Shown: piece after piece, positions 21,356-32,076 of the stretch
Numbering within the stretch: position 1 is the first letter of the stretch
Layout of the letters: each line of letters opens with the position of its first letter
Source: Piezodorus guildinii
Taxonomy: Eukaryota; Arthropoda; Insecta; Hemiptera; Pentatomidae
Reading direction: 5' to 3'
DNA: 64,000 bases
Assembly: GCA_023052935.1 (NCBI GenBank)
Contig: CM041292.1
Span: 81,912,169-81,976,168 of the forward strand
Notes under the pieces: model-generated
Seen by the model: only the letters and a program-made list of their open reading frames with translations
Database searches by the model: none
Told to the model about the DNA's origin: nothing
Made by a program: the position numbers and the translations under genes

Positions 21356-24111
21356 TGATTAATTAATACAATGCAAAAGGAGTATTATCCATCTGGAATT
21401 TAATCAGTATCCATTCATTATTCTAGTATACTTAATGTCTACAAAGTTTTTCTGGTTATTTTATTTTTAGATAACTCAAATTCGTTCTGCGATTCACATA
21501 TTATACATCCTATTAACAAAATTTAAACTGAATTGTCCAATTACAAGTATAATGAGTACAAAATAAATTAATAAAGCACTCCTATAATTACAAAAGTATT
21601 TTTTTACGAGAACAATTGTGACCAATAGTAGAAAGTTGATCTACACGATTCTGAACTTTACTAGAAATACTAGATATCTATGGTTAATAATGATCAATTT
21701 CATTATTATATAGATTATTCTAGTTGACCTAAAATGGTAGGTGAAAGAGTACAAGGTTGTTAAACAAACCTTATAAGTAAACATAACCGAGGTATCGTAC
21801 GAAAAGCATGCTTATTATTTTATACGATTTTTTTCACGGCCAAAGCATGGATGTAATAGCAAGAAAATAGCTTAACGATTTATTTTATTTTCCAATTAAT
21901 ACAGGGTGGGTAGGCCACGAGCATTCTATATAAAATGTTTTCTTTATATTAATTACAACCCTTTGTCTACATTTACCTGCTCTAAAATATAGATGCAACT
22001 AATGATCTGGAATGAATAAATTATTAAAAATTAAGTACTTTCGGAGCGAATCCTATATTTCTTAACTGTATATTATTATCGGCTATAACGCATAAGTATA
22101 CTTCATAAAACCAATAAAATATTTTACTAGCATCAGGTCTAAATAATAGTGCAGCAAGTTAGCAAAAAGTAGTCCTACCAGTCTCCGGATACATCCAGGA
22201 CATTTAAAATTGTTCTGGCCTCATTATTAAATACAGGTCAGTAGAATTAATGTAGCTTAATTATAGTCAATTATGATTTATAATTATTGTTGATTTTTCA
22301 ATCAATAATTAGTTTTAATACAAGTATTCGAGTTATATAATGACTTTCTCAAATCATGGAGTATCTCAGACTGATTCAACTGTTAAATAGCCATAAATAA
22401 TGCCAAATACAGTCTTATGTTTTATTCATATTTACTATTACTGTTTTTTCAGAAAAATAAAAACGTGAAATTTTATATTCTGATCCACTCTCGCTGATCC
22501 AATTAAATAAAACCTGGATTCAAACATTATCAACAAAAATACTTGAATGAAGACATTTATATTTTAAATATCATCGCTGTACGTGTTTGATTTAACACAT
22601 GTTTATCGTTTATCTTTATCGTCGATGACGCATTTTTATATTGTAGTAAAATATCTTTTCTGACACTTCAAGATTTACTATTAATATACTATGTAAAGTA
22701 TTACGAAATAACCTGGGAGAGTGCATGTGGTTCTTTAAAAATAATACGAAATAATAAATATAAAAAATAAATGATAAACAAATAATAATAATAAAAAAAT
22801 TAATTTTGAAATGTATGTTAAATATGTCCAAGGGATTGATACAGTATGCTGTGTTATTTAATCAGCCTGATGTATTTGGGCAGCATTGCCAAATAAATAA
22901 AGCATTTCTCTCCTGCGTCCATTTTTTGGATCATTGGCATAATTCTCAATAGTAAATAATGAGAAATAAAGGCAATTCAATTATTATTTAGAAACATACA
23001 AGTAAATGTAAATAAAATAAATATATCATAGGATTTTTTTTATATAGCTCAATAAATATTTATTCGTAACAACCAAAAAAAATTGACATAGTCTAATTAA
23101 TTTTTCAATCTCTATTTTTATCTTTTAGTTAAATGAACTGTCACTTTTGCCGTTCTACATGTTCATTAATGTTAATAAATCTAATTTTTAAATAAATAGG
23201 AATAGTAATCAATCAATATTGAGAATTTTTTGTTATATCATATCATTTTAGAAATATTTACTGGAGATATGTGTATTAAAATTAGAAAGATAATGGTTTC
23301 TCAACATACCAACACCCCAGATCAACTATCATCTAAGAAATTAATACTTTTTTTTTTTTTTTTTTTTGTTAACAACATTTATCAGGAACTTTACAACATT
23401 TATCATTCCTGGAATAGTTAGTCAAGCTTTCTTTCCGCTTACGCATCTAAACAAGGAGAAACTCACGCAAGGTTGCTGGGTCATCAGGTTGTCTTGATGG
23501 ATGCTTTTTTGGACCCTCTAATTTTAAGGTGTCTCGAATAGTTTTTTATGTATATCTTTGTTTTTTCATATTTTTAATTTATTGTTTATTTTTGTTACAG
23601 GTATGTTTTGTTTCTGCAAATACCCTGAGAGAAAATTATAGAAACAGCAGACTGTGAGTACAGATCTAGTATTTTTAGGCATTTAGGACCTTTTTACACA
23701 TTCTAAGGCATAAAAAAAGGAACAAAGCAAAAAGGCATAGGAATAAAGAGCTATCAGTGTTTCGTTAAAACTTTTTCGTTCTCATCGCGTGTTTTTTGTT
23801 TTTTTTTATTGAATTATACTTTTCAAGCCATCTTCAGGCACATCTATTATTCATTTCTTAATTTCTATCATTATTTATCTTACATCTTAAAGGTACTTTT
23901 ATCGTCACAAAATCAGTGATAAAAGTTATGTTATGTAGATGGACATACATCTATAGAAATACTTTTAACCTTTTAATATTTGGTAGTACTAGTTGTTGCC
24001 ATAAGTTATATTTGTTCTATTTAAGTTTAACTAAAATTATATTAATACCATTTAGTAGTCTATTATTTTTGAATTATTGCATCCTTTAAGTTATAATAAA
24101 AGCATAATTAG
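21356..24111. other. 2.8 kb unassigned AT-rich sequence
   Basis: Contains a single TACAGGGTGG end-like motif at 21903-21912. A CTGAAGATGGCTTGAAAA fragment lies on the minus strand near 23834-23851, a truncated relative of the hammerhead-like motif. A T-run is at 23347-23367. No coding frame was recognised. Confidence 0.4.
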
Positions 24112-24290
24112 ACACACACAGACCTTTTTTCGAGACTTGTTCATAGGACCCTAAAACGTGTTATTTCTTTTGAAAACTGGAATTCGATAATTTTCATGAT
24201 CGCAATACTTCGCTTACTGTATAGTAAGGTAATAAGTAATATAGTAACACATTTCATATATAGGTAGCTGTAGTAAAAATTAGTGAGGTA
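24112..24290 (-). repeat. Repeat family E, 5' end fragment
   Basis: On the minus strand TATATATGAAATG, CAGTAAGCGAAGTATTGCGA, AATTATCGAATTCCAGTTTT, ACACGTTTTAGGGTCC and AGGTCTGTGTGTGTC match the 5' third of the family E copies at 57427 and 39885. Confidence 0.7.
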
Positions 24291-24539
24291 AATATATGTT
24301 TTAAAACGATGATGATTTTTGATGCCTCAAATCATTTCGTGTTTTCCTGTAGGTGACCAACCAACGTTATTGGGAGTGAGAAAGCGAGATTTATTAAGTG
24401 AAATTTAATCCGCGAAACAAACTTTCAACATGTCCAAACTAAATGCCATATTTAAATTAATGGCAGTACCCTTTGTGACTTCCTGTCCTACAGTGTCCTT
24501 AAATGACACTCCGCTAGTCTCTGATGAACTTCTTTAAAA

Positions 24540-25068
24540 CTCACTGAACGAACGTTCAAACCTTTCATAAAACTACAAAAGGCTCATTTACATGACCGTC
24601 ATGACCAGGTCGATACGGACTTACGGAGTAGAGCGATGGAGCTCTACCTAACCCAATTCAAAATTTAAATTTTCCTGTATCCAATCCTTACAATCTAAAA
24701 TCATTAACGCTGCTTACTTTTTCAGTAATATACTCACCTATAAAGACCTTAATGGTCATTATGTTGCTGACTAGACCTAAATCAAGTACCATTCCTTTCA
24801 TGGCTAACTCCATTCCCAATCTAATCCATTGCTCTGAATCCTTACTTCCTCTTCGATTCCTGGTGATCCTCCGATGCGTCTAAAAAGAAGATGGCTGCAG
24901 GACCTTCTGATGAGTAGTGTCTATATACGTTTTTCATTTTATTGTATTTGATTTCCATCATTTACTTCTTTTATCTCTGAATATGGATGGATAGTTTGTT
25001 TGCAGGACCTTATCAAGCCCATAATCATAATTTTTCAAATTTGCTTGTTCGAAATTTAAAAAAAAAAG
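24540..25068 (+). pseudogene. Jockey ORF2 C-terminal remnant with 3' UTR
   Basis: Collinear with 11540-12060: AAACTACAAAAGGCTCAT, GGAGTAGAGCGATGGAGCTC (the VELWGS region), TATCCAATCCTTACAATC (the IQSLQS region), CTCACCTATAAAGACCTTAA (the HKDL region) and finally AAAAGAAGATGGCTGCAGGA (the RLKRRW region). Many small indels and stops. Ends in an A-run at 25059-25068. Confidence 0.7.
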
Positions 25069-25869
25069 TATAAAATTATTTTTTAAAAAGAAAATTGTAT
25101 ATGATATTTCAAAATGCATATATATTATATATACACACTCGTATATCTTATATTACAGATTAGAATAAGTATTTATTGTGTGGGCATCCGTTAGGAAGGT
25201 ATGTTAACCTGAGTAGTTGTTACTATTACCACTATGACCCCGGAAGTTACAATACCTAAGCTGCTGACCAGTTACCTATCTCCCTACCCGAAGATGGATG
25301 CCCCTGGTATACTGATACCGATAATGATGGTAGCGGTCCGCGGTGCGATCCTGTTACCCTGCCAGTACGTAATCATCCCCTTTTTGTAATAATACCTTGG
25401 ATACATCCTTGGCCTTCACCTCTGCTCCACAACTTGTCGGATACTGGGGCAGCTGTAGGACCTCTGAGAGTATGACCAAAGGAAGTTCGGTATGCTAACA
25501 GCTGAACAACTCGTTTCATTTCGTTAAGATAGCCCTGCAATATCTATAATTGTATTAATGACGGAAGAATAGTTTTCCGTAGATAGAATGTAAGGAGAAG
25601 TTAGTTGGGGATGAATTTATTACTTGAACACTTTAAAGAAATAAATTTATTTATCATAATTACAACGACTATAGTTATAAAATAATCGTGTTATTATGGG
25701 TCCCCGCACACAGCCGATGCCGCCGCTAACCCAGCTCGTCTTTAACATCGCCTCAATCTGCAATGATCAATGACACCCACTGCATGACTGGACAAGGCAG
25801 TTTTGCTCTCTACCGAAGAAAAAGTGGCAAATCAGGTGGAATATCAATTCATCAAAACTAAATTAAATC
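25069..25869. other. Unassigned, partly GC-richer sequence
   Basis: 25180-25500 and 25690-25810 have a more even composition. They may be the decayed 3' half of the minus-strand LINE remnant that follows, but I cannot show it. Confidence 0.35.
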
Positions 25870-26210
25870 AAAAAATATTGTGCCCGATGGGATACCTACT
25901 GCAGGAATTTAAGGAGGGAAGAAGTGATCCTCTGCAGGCTCTGAATAGGACATTGTGATTTATCCCAAGGCTACATTTTGTGAGGCTTTGTGAAAGCCCA
26001 ACTTGTACCAGATGTAACACAATAAGGACAGTGAAACATGTAGGTATCATTAGAGTGTCCAATTTTTAGTAAATTGTGATTAAAACTAAAAATGGATAAC
26101 ACGCTAAAAGCCATTCCTAAAAATGATGAAAACAAAGTCACTGTCCTCTTCAAATATTTGAAAAGAAGTTTATACTTGTATAGAGTATGTAATGTAAGTC
26201 TGTACGCCAA
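25870..26210 (-). pseudogene. Possible LINE RNase H remnant
   Basis: The minus-strand frames read FNHNLLKIGHSNDTYMFHCP followed by YC. This has the spacing of the zinc-knuckle-like segment after RNase H in R1-like LINEs (a ..HL.K.G...D..C..C pattern). The downstream frame is broken and the rest is not recognisable. Weak call. Confidence 0.25.
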
Positions 26211-26404
26211 TGACCCATGGGGTTAGAGGCGTCATAAATAAATTGAAATAGAAATTTTTATATTGGTATTTTCCTAATTATGTATTTAACTATAATTTGT
26301 TTGTGTTTTTTCTATTCTGGTTTTGTTGTTAATCATTTGTTTAATTTTGCATTACCTATTATCGTTGTCTTTCACTACCCTATTATTTAATATATAAATT
26401 TGTT

Positions 26405-26442
<38 letters not shown>

Positions 26443-26453
26443 ATATATATTTT
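26405..26453. repeat. (TA)n microsatellite
   Basis: An AT dinucleotide tract with one TT interruption. Confidence 0.9.
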
Positions 26454-26484
26454 TAAAAACAGGTTGTTATCTTGTCTTTTTCGC

Positions 26485-26600
26485 AGCCCTGGAGATCTCG
26501 TAAAATTTAGGCCGAAACGTTGGCACAATAAATAAGTTTAATTATTTCAAGTATTTCTATGACAACACCCCCAATCTACTTCTCTATATCTAAAAGTGTA
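26485..26600 (+). repeat. Copy c of the hammerhead-like repeat, degenerate
   Basis: AGCC, CTGGAGA (a change from CTGATGA), then GGCCGAAACGT and TGGC, followed by ACACCCCCAATCTACTTCTC, which aligns with ACCGCACCCCCAACTATCTT after copy a. The stem II 5' arm is lost, so a functional structure is unlikely here. Confidence 0.5.
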
Positions 26601-26699
26601 TTCTTCCCTTTATGTTTCTCTAATAACCTCTCTGCACTAAAATCTTTCAACAACGGACATCCAGAGCCCCACGAATATATCCGTTGCTGAGGAGTGTGA

Positions 26700-26780
26700 G
26701 TAGGGATTGCAATCCGGCGTCATTTTCAATCCGTGCGAATCCGACCAGATTTCTCATAGATCCGAACGGAACCGGCCGGA
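26700..26780. mobile_element. Possible hAT-like transposon end
   Basis: TAGGGATTGCAATCCGGC is followed by several CCGAnC/ATCCG-type subterminal repeats (26722-26780), a pattern common at hAT-type ends. The opposite end was not found. Weak. Confidence 0.25.
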
Positions 26781-27638
26781 TATTTTAGTATTTAAAAAAT
26801 ATTCTGAGTAGAATAATTTTAAAAGTTATAATTATAATACAATCTCATTATTGTGACATTTATTTGACAGATTCATTTTGACATTATAGGATCCTATAAC
26901 TCGCGTAAATAAAAAATATAATAAATATTTGTTTACCAACGCACCAAAAAAACAAACAAAAACAAATTTATTGTCTTGAGCGAGACGAACGAATAATACT
27001 GAACTAAACCGATGGCGTGATGCTACTTGAAGTCTAAAATAAGCCCCTTCAAATAACTTTAAAACTAAGAAACTGACTGTGGCCTTTTGGATATCAATAA
27101 ACATGATTAGATGTCTATACAGAGTACCAACTTAATACATATTAATATATTTCGCGAAGAACGTTTTCAAGCTGTGGTTGCCTGCATATAATATTCGTCG
27201 ATTCATTAATTAATTTGAAATCATTCTTATTAAAAACACCTTAATACTTTTCTTTTTAAATTTGTATTTTAAAATCATCAACGAACTAATAGAGCTTACT
27301 ATTAGTTAAAAATGAACATTTCGGGCAATCTCTCTGACCTACTTTTTGTATAGGTAACACAAACTAAATTATCTTTTGAGGTAAACATTTTGAGGTTTAT
27401 TGCTCAACCATCTTAACCGACTTAATGGGGTTCACTTCGCTTTAGGAACTAATTTTATTTCGAAATATTCTTTTTTTTAATTACTTTCAGATGATAACTT
27501 GTACAAAAATATTGTATACCATCAAGTAACAATATTTTATTAACACACATGGCAAATAATAATGATGCGAAAACAATATATCACCAAGAGCAGTGATTTT
27601 AATCAGCTCTTACTTATATTTGATTATAAAAGTACTCT
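26781..27638. other. AT-rich intergenic, nothing recognised
   Basis: The 90-codon minus frame at 26832-27104 has no recognised family. Confidence 0.4.
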
Positions 27639-27915
27639 GTTTGTTTTATTTATTTAACGTCCCTTTATGCTGCTGTGACTAATTGGATAATGCTACAGTT
27701 GGAGTCCTAGATTTTGCCTACCCAGGTTTAATTAGGAAAGGGATCTTTAAGGAGTACCTGACATCGCACAGACTCGGGGCCACCTTTTAACGTCCCCTCC
27801 GAAGGACGGCGTAACTAAGGATTTTTTACTCCCATCAGGGCCACCTGCGGGTTGAATCCGGGATTTTTGGCATAGGAAGCTGTTGTGTTAGCCACCCTGC
27901 TTCAGGTGATCCCCA
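27639..27915 (-). repeat. SINE family B, full length
   Basis: On the minus strand: head with AGGGTGGCTAACACAA (box A region), GGATTCAACCCGC (box B region), then CCGTCCTTCGGAGGGGACGT, GAGTCTGTGCGATGTCAGGT, AAACCTGGGTAGGCAAAATC and CAGCATAAAGGGACGTTAAA with an ATAAATAAAAC tail. The clearest copy of the family in this window and a good anchor for the others (1264, 2308, 6350). Confidence 0.8.
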
Positions 27916-28214
27916 TAAAAACATTCTACTTTAAATGAATTTATTCATATTTATATTTTTTTTTTCAATATATAGTGAGTTTACTGTGTTATCACTGATA
28001 ACAATATTAGATGTCAGACTTTAGGAATTTAATATATAACTAAGTATTTCCATTGACTGCTTGTGTTTTCAGTTAAACATTGTTATCTGAAAAAAAGGTT
28101 TTTATTATAAAAAAAAACCTTCTACGGATTTATATAAAGTATAAATTAAGTAATAAGTATATTTAGATATTATTTAGTAATTACTCATTAAATACGACCT
28201 TAGTAACAAAGTAA

Positions 28215-28274
28215 ATAACAATCACGCTTTTGTTTCCTTTGTAAAAAGTAAGAAAACAAAAGCGTGATTGTTAT
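28215..28274. repeat. 21-bp perfect inverted repeat
   Basis: Arms 28215-28235 and 28254-28274 are exact reverse complements (ATAACAATCACGCTTTTGTT and one more base) around an 18-nt spacer. Could be a fold-back element or the fused ends of a deleted transposon. A hammerhead-like motif starts 32 bp downstream. Confidence 0.8.
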
Positions 28275-28305
28275 TCATGGAAATTGTTATTTTTACTTGT
28301 AGAAT

Positions 28306-28397
28306 CTTGAAGATGGGAGAAGATCCCGAAATGTCGAATGTGTGATTTTATAAAAAATTAAGTTTTTTGGAAGAAATTAATCAGCCCAAATATCTAC
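28306..28397 (+). repeat. Solo end of a hammerhead-like inverted-repeat element
   Basis: TTGAAGA, one T, GGGA (28315-28318) pairing with TCCC (28324-28327), GAAATGTCGA. It is followed by TTTTTTGGAAGAAATTAATC and AGCCCAAAT, matching the outer part of the terminal repeats of 59012-59665 (TTTTTGGAAAAAATATTAAA, then CCAGCCCAA). Confidence 0.55.
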
Positions 28398-29380
28398 CAT
28401 TAATATTATGCGAGATCTTCCTTCGTTTGGAATATATTGATATAATTCATTCATTATATCATATCAGCAGTGGATGGACACTGGGGTTGGAAAACTCTTC
28501 TGGATCTCGCTTAGTCACTATTAAAGTGTGTACTCTTAATAGAGACAGAAACTGTGCTTTTTATGTGTGATGGATTTGAAACAGAAAAGTCCTCTGTAAG
28601 AACCTAAAAGCCATTAATGGTTAGTGTAGGTTATTCTTTTCTGTTGAGGAGACTATAAAAAAATTCCATACCTAAATTACTTATTTTATACTTTTCTGTA
28701 ATTACCTTTATATTCGGCAATTACACTAGCTTTAAAGAAATAATAACGTTATTTCTACATACACTAGGTAATGGACCAACATTCCTCGTGGGAAGATAAG
28801 AGTATTGGAGTCCCAATCAGTTACGCATTACAGCTATAATATCCACCTTAATAATAAAATCATTTTGACAAAGACGGCCTTGTTGTCTGGTGAATAGCTT
28901 GGTCAAGCCGTCTTTTGCCTTTGTTTGGGAAGATAAATTAATTATCTTCTCCATTTATCCTTTTCCTTAATTAAAGTTCCATCTAGGTTATTTGTTAAAA
29001 TTTGTGACAAAGGAGTCTGGATTGCCGGACGACCTACAGTCTCTAAGTCTTCACGATGAATCCATATTCTTTATTTGTCATGTTAACGGAACCAAGACCT
29101 GAAACCAGTATTATAAATTCTGTAACATAAAAACTGAACCTTAAATAAGTCAGGTTATCTAAAACTCATATCTCAACGATAATCTGATTGGCTACAAAAT
29201 CCTTGGTTATTTTTAGTCGGCTCTCTCGATTATATTATCAAAACGTTTTATCATAATTATTTGTTTTCCTCCCTTAACTCTTGGCCCAGATGATTACAAG
29301 ATCCGATTGCAAAAACACTTAACAGAAATGAAAGTTATTTTTAATAATTAGTTTGAAAGTCACTTCACCATTCAAATTAT
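28398..29380. other. Intergenic, nothing recognised
   Basis: A short imperfect inverted repeat (AAAGACGGCCTTG at 28870 against CAAGCCGTCTTTT at 28903) is the only structure seen. Confidence 0.4.
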
Positions 29381-29804
29381 CATTAGTAGAAATAATTGGG
29401 GAGTCAGCGTTTAAAAATATTTGAATTGTTCCGATGTTTCGGCTTAAACGTGTGAACCATCATCAGGGCATCAGTAAGACATATCAAGTATAAACTGTGG
29501 AGTTTATGCTTGATAGTTAGCTTTAATATTTATTAGGTGTAGATTATTTTAAGTGAAGGCTAAAGTCTAAATTAAAATTGATGCTTTTATATCAATTATT
29601 ATTATAGAAGAGTAATTTTAATTATGATATTGATTATTTTTAAAGAAACCAAATAAAATTTGTTCTTTGCACAAGAAAAAGACATTATAGCGGAACGTAG
29701 TGCATCATAATTAAATAAAATAGTCGTTAAGTCAATTATCACCCTCCAATTTTATATTGAAATTAATATCTCAAACGATTGACTTCCGATTATTTCTACT
29801 AATG
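29381..29804. mobile_element. 424-bp element with 31-bp TIRs and hammerhead-like motif
   Basis: The left end 29381-29411 starts CATTAGTAGAAATAATTGGG. The right end 29774-29804 is its reverse complement with a few changes (GACTTCCGATTATTTCTACT). The ends are close to those of 46583-46853 and 12113-12184 (GACTGACTCCTGATTATTTC). A minus-strand motif near the left end reads CTGATGA (29466 to 29460), a GGTT/AAGCC hairpin, then GAAAC (29440 to 29436), and points outward. No coding capacity. Confidence 0.7.
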
Positions 29805-30536
29805 AAAATTTCAAAGTATATCATACATCCTGAATATATTTCATCATTCACAAATTTAAAAATTTGTATCTTGAAAATAAACGAGGAGAAATTGAAGTTT
29901 GTTTTTATCAAAAGCTTCCGGGATGTTTTACGGAAAATCGTAGTGATTTAATACTATAATTATAATACAAATATTTATATTTGTACAAATATAAATTGTA
30001 TAAAATATTAAAATATATTTTTGATAATTAATAATTTTGGTTGAATATGACTTTTTTTTTTTTAATTGTATGTTTTTTATCCAAAGCTCATCTTAAAAAA
30101 AACTTTTTTTCTCGTTGAAAATTTAAAAAGAGCGTTAATAACAAGAATTTAATACTTGTTTTAGGCATTAGAGTAAGTACATCCGACAAATGCCAAAGTT
30201 TGGAAACAAATGGATTTAAGGCTATATAAATATATAGCTAAATAAATATATAAAGTATATCCATTATACTTTGTACGACCTTGATACAATGAATATCTTG
30301 TTTTATTTTTTTAAATAAGCCACTACGTCTGTTAAAAGCGAATTCTAAATTTTAATTTAGTTCCCATTGAAATAATTTCAAAACAATCTTCGATTGTTTT
30401 CATGGCATGAATTTGCAATATGGTTATAAAATTTTCTTGTATTTTATCTGGGATAAATATATATTATACTACATGAATATAAATTATATGTGTTGACCCT
30501 TCATCCTTATTAACGGAAGTTTAAATTAAGTAATGT
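29805..30536. other. AT-rich intergenic, nothing recognised
   Basis: No supported feature was seen. Confidence 0.45.
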
Positions 30537-30649
30537 TGAGTTCAGTCTCGGTGCCAGGGTGTTTTGTTTAATATCCCAGCCTCCCTCTGATCCGAGAAAA
30601 CCCTGTATAGCCTGAAAAGGTGAGGTAGGGAAGAAAAAAAAAAAAAAAG
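30537..30649 (+). repeat. SINE family C, 3' portion
   Basis: From the box B region (GAGTTCAGTCTCGG) through TGATCCGAGAAAACCCTGTA and AAAAGGTGAGGTAGGG to a run of 16 A. Matches the second half of the copy at 51016-51233 (TGGTCCGAGAAACCCCTGTA, then AAAGGTGAGGTAGGGG, poly A). 5'-truncated. Confidence 0.75.
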
Positions 30650-31016
30650 ATGGTATCTTCTTTGTTAAGTATGTTTAAATCGTTACGATAATCAAATTAG
30701 GCAAATATCAAAGCTATAATATAGCTAACATATTTGTGATTAACTGAAATCAAAAGACATACGAAAAGTGGTGTTGATGAAATCGTCTTGTATTCTGGCT
30801 TATTTGTTACCCTTATTATATGTATTTAGAAATAATTATTGTTTTATAAATAATTTGCAGGTTCTTTCGCTAAATTACCCTTCTACCTTTTACAACCTCT
30901 GAGTTACTTTGGTTTTTAGTTGTTCTTTGAGCGAATGATTTTGCTCTTGGATTTTTTAGTATTTTTAGTTATTCTTCATAGTTTGCATCGATCTTGACAA
31001 AACTAGAAACCCTTCG
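30650..31016. other. Intergenic, nothing recognised
   Basis: No supported feature was seen. Confidence 0.4.
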
Positions 31017-31250
31017 CTAACCAGCTAGAGAGTTCGCCATGACATCACCTGGAGTCAGTGAGTCAGGCGGAGTACACCCGGCGGCCTTGGAAAACCCGCC
31101 GTTGTAAAATTTTGCTTCTAAGGTGGGGTTGACGAACTTGGCAGCCCTAGGACTGTCTGTATGTCCTCCTCCAGGAGGTAGGCACAATGCTTGAAATCGA
31201 ATCTGTTCACGGACGCACTGCCGCAAGGAGCAAATGAATAACCATATCTC
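31017..31250 (-). other. Unrecognised GC-richer open frame
   Basis: A 69-codon minus-strand frame (LPPGGGHTDSPRAAKFVNP, then SKAAGCTPPDSLTPGDVMA) in a GC-rich island. The composition is unlike the flanks. I do not recognise it; a fragment of a mobile-element ORF or UTR is likely, a host exon is possible. Confidence 0.3.
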
Positions 31251-31699
31251 TCCAATCCTGAATAAGATTTCCGGTATTTGTCCGGAATATGAGCACCTTT
31301 TTCATTTAGATGCGCCTTTAAATAGATATAATTATTGTCTTAGGAAAGGTATTTTGTTTCTACTTTACACGCTAAACATAGTCTAAGCATTTACTCAGTC
31401 CGCCAGTTTTTTGAGAGTTGTAGAGGAATAGGGAAATAAAAAAATAAAAAAAAAACTAATCATGTTGACATAGAGTATTGTCAAGGAGAGATATCAACTA
31501 TTGAATTTGTTTTTTAGAATATAGGAATGTCATAAAATATTTCAAAACTATTCTCCTGTTTTATTCACAATTGTTATAAGGAGTGTATCAAACTGTAAGA
31601 AAAAAGACAAACCGTGTGTTTTAATAGAACCTTACTAAGAGATGTAGTGCATCTTTCACATCTTTCTATGCATTTTCTATACGACAAGTTAATTAATTC

Positions 31700-31793
31700 T
31701 TTAACCTTTTACTTCCACTTACCAATATATTTCACCTCTAACTGTTCTTAAAAATCCTTAAATTTATTTTAACAACTGAGGTAAGTGAAAATC
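31700..31793 (+). repeat. Repeat family E, 3' end fragment
   Basis: GTTCTTAAAAATCCTTAAAT then CAACTGAGGTAAGTGAAAA matches the 3' end of 57427-58209 (GTTTATAAAAATTCTTAAAT, then CGGAGGTAAGTGAAAGT). Confidence 0.6.
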
Positions 31794-32004
31794 TAAATTT
31801 TTTTTAATTATTGTACTTCTATTAAAATTGTTCTTTTTCCATTCAACACAATTCTTCGATAAAAGTGCAAATGTTGACAAAACATGAAATCTATTCCTTT
31901 GTAAAAGAGGATATGGACTAGGCAATCTCTAAATTATCTTTAAATAGTTTACTATCTGACTAAATAATTATGTATCAAATAAAGCAAGACAAATTGGACT
32001 TACT

Positions 32005-32076
32005 CTGTTCACTGTATATTATTCTCATGGGACGAAATGTCCAGAATAAAAATTATTTTTCATTCATTCATTCATT
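32005..32076 (+). mobile_element. LINE 3' tail with hairpin and (ATTC)n
   Basis: GGGACGAAATGTCC hairpin at 32029-32042, AGAATAAA, then (CATT)n at 32061-32076. The same layout ends the LINE at 19545-20139 and the minus-strand tail at 61680-61740. CR1/L2-like LINEs end in short tandem repeats of this type. No coding part was seen upstream. Confidence 0.55.

Noticed and set aside
28866..28920. Short inverted repeat AAAGACGGC/GCCGTCTTT as a terminator or MITE end
   Set aside because: Single imperfect pair with no T-run, no second copy and no flanking duplication.
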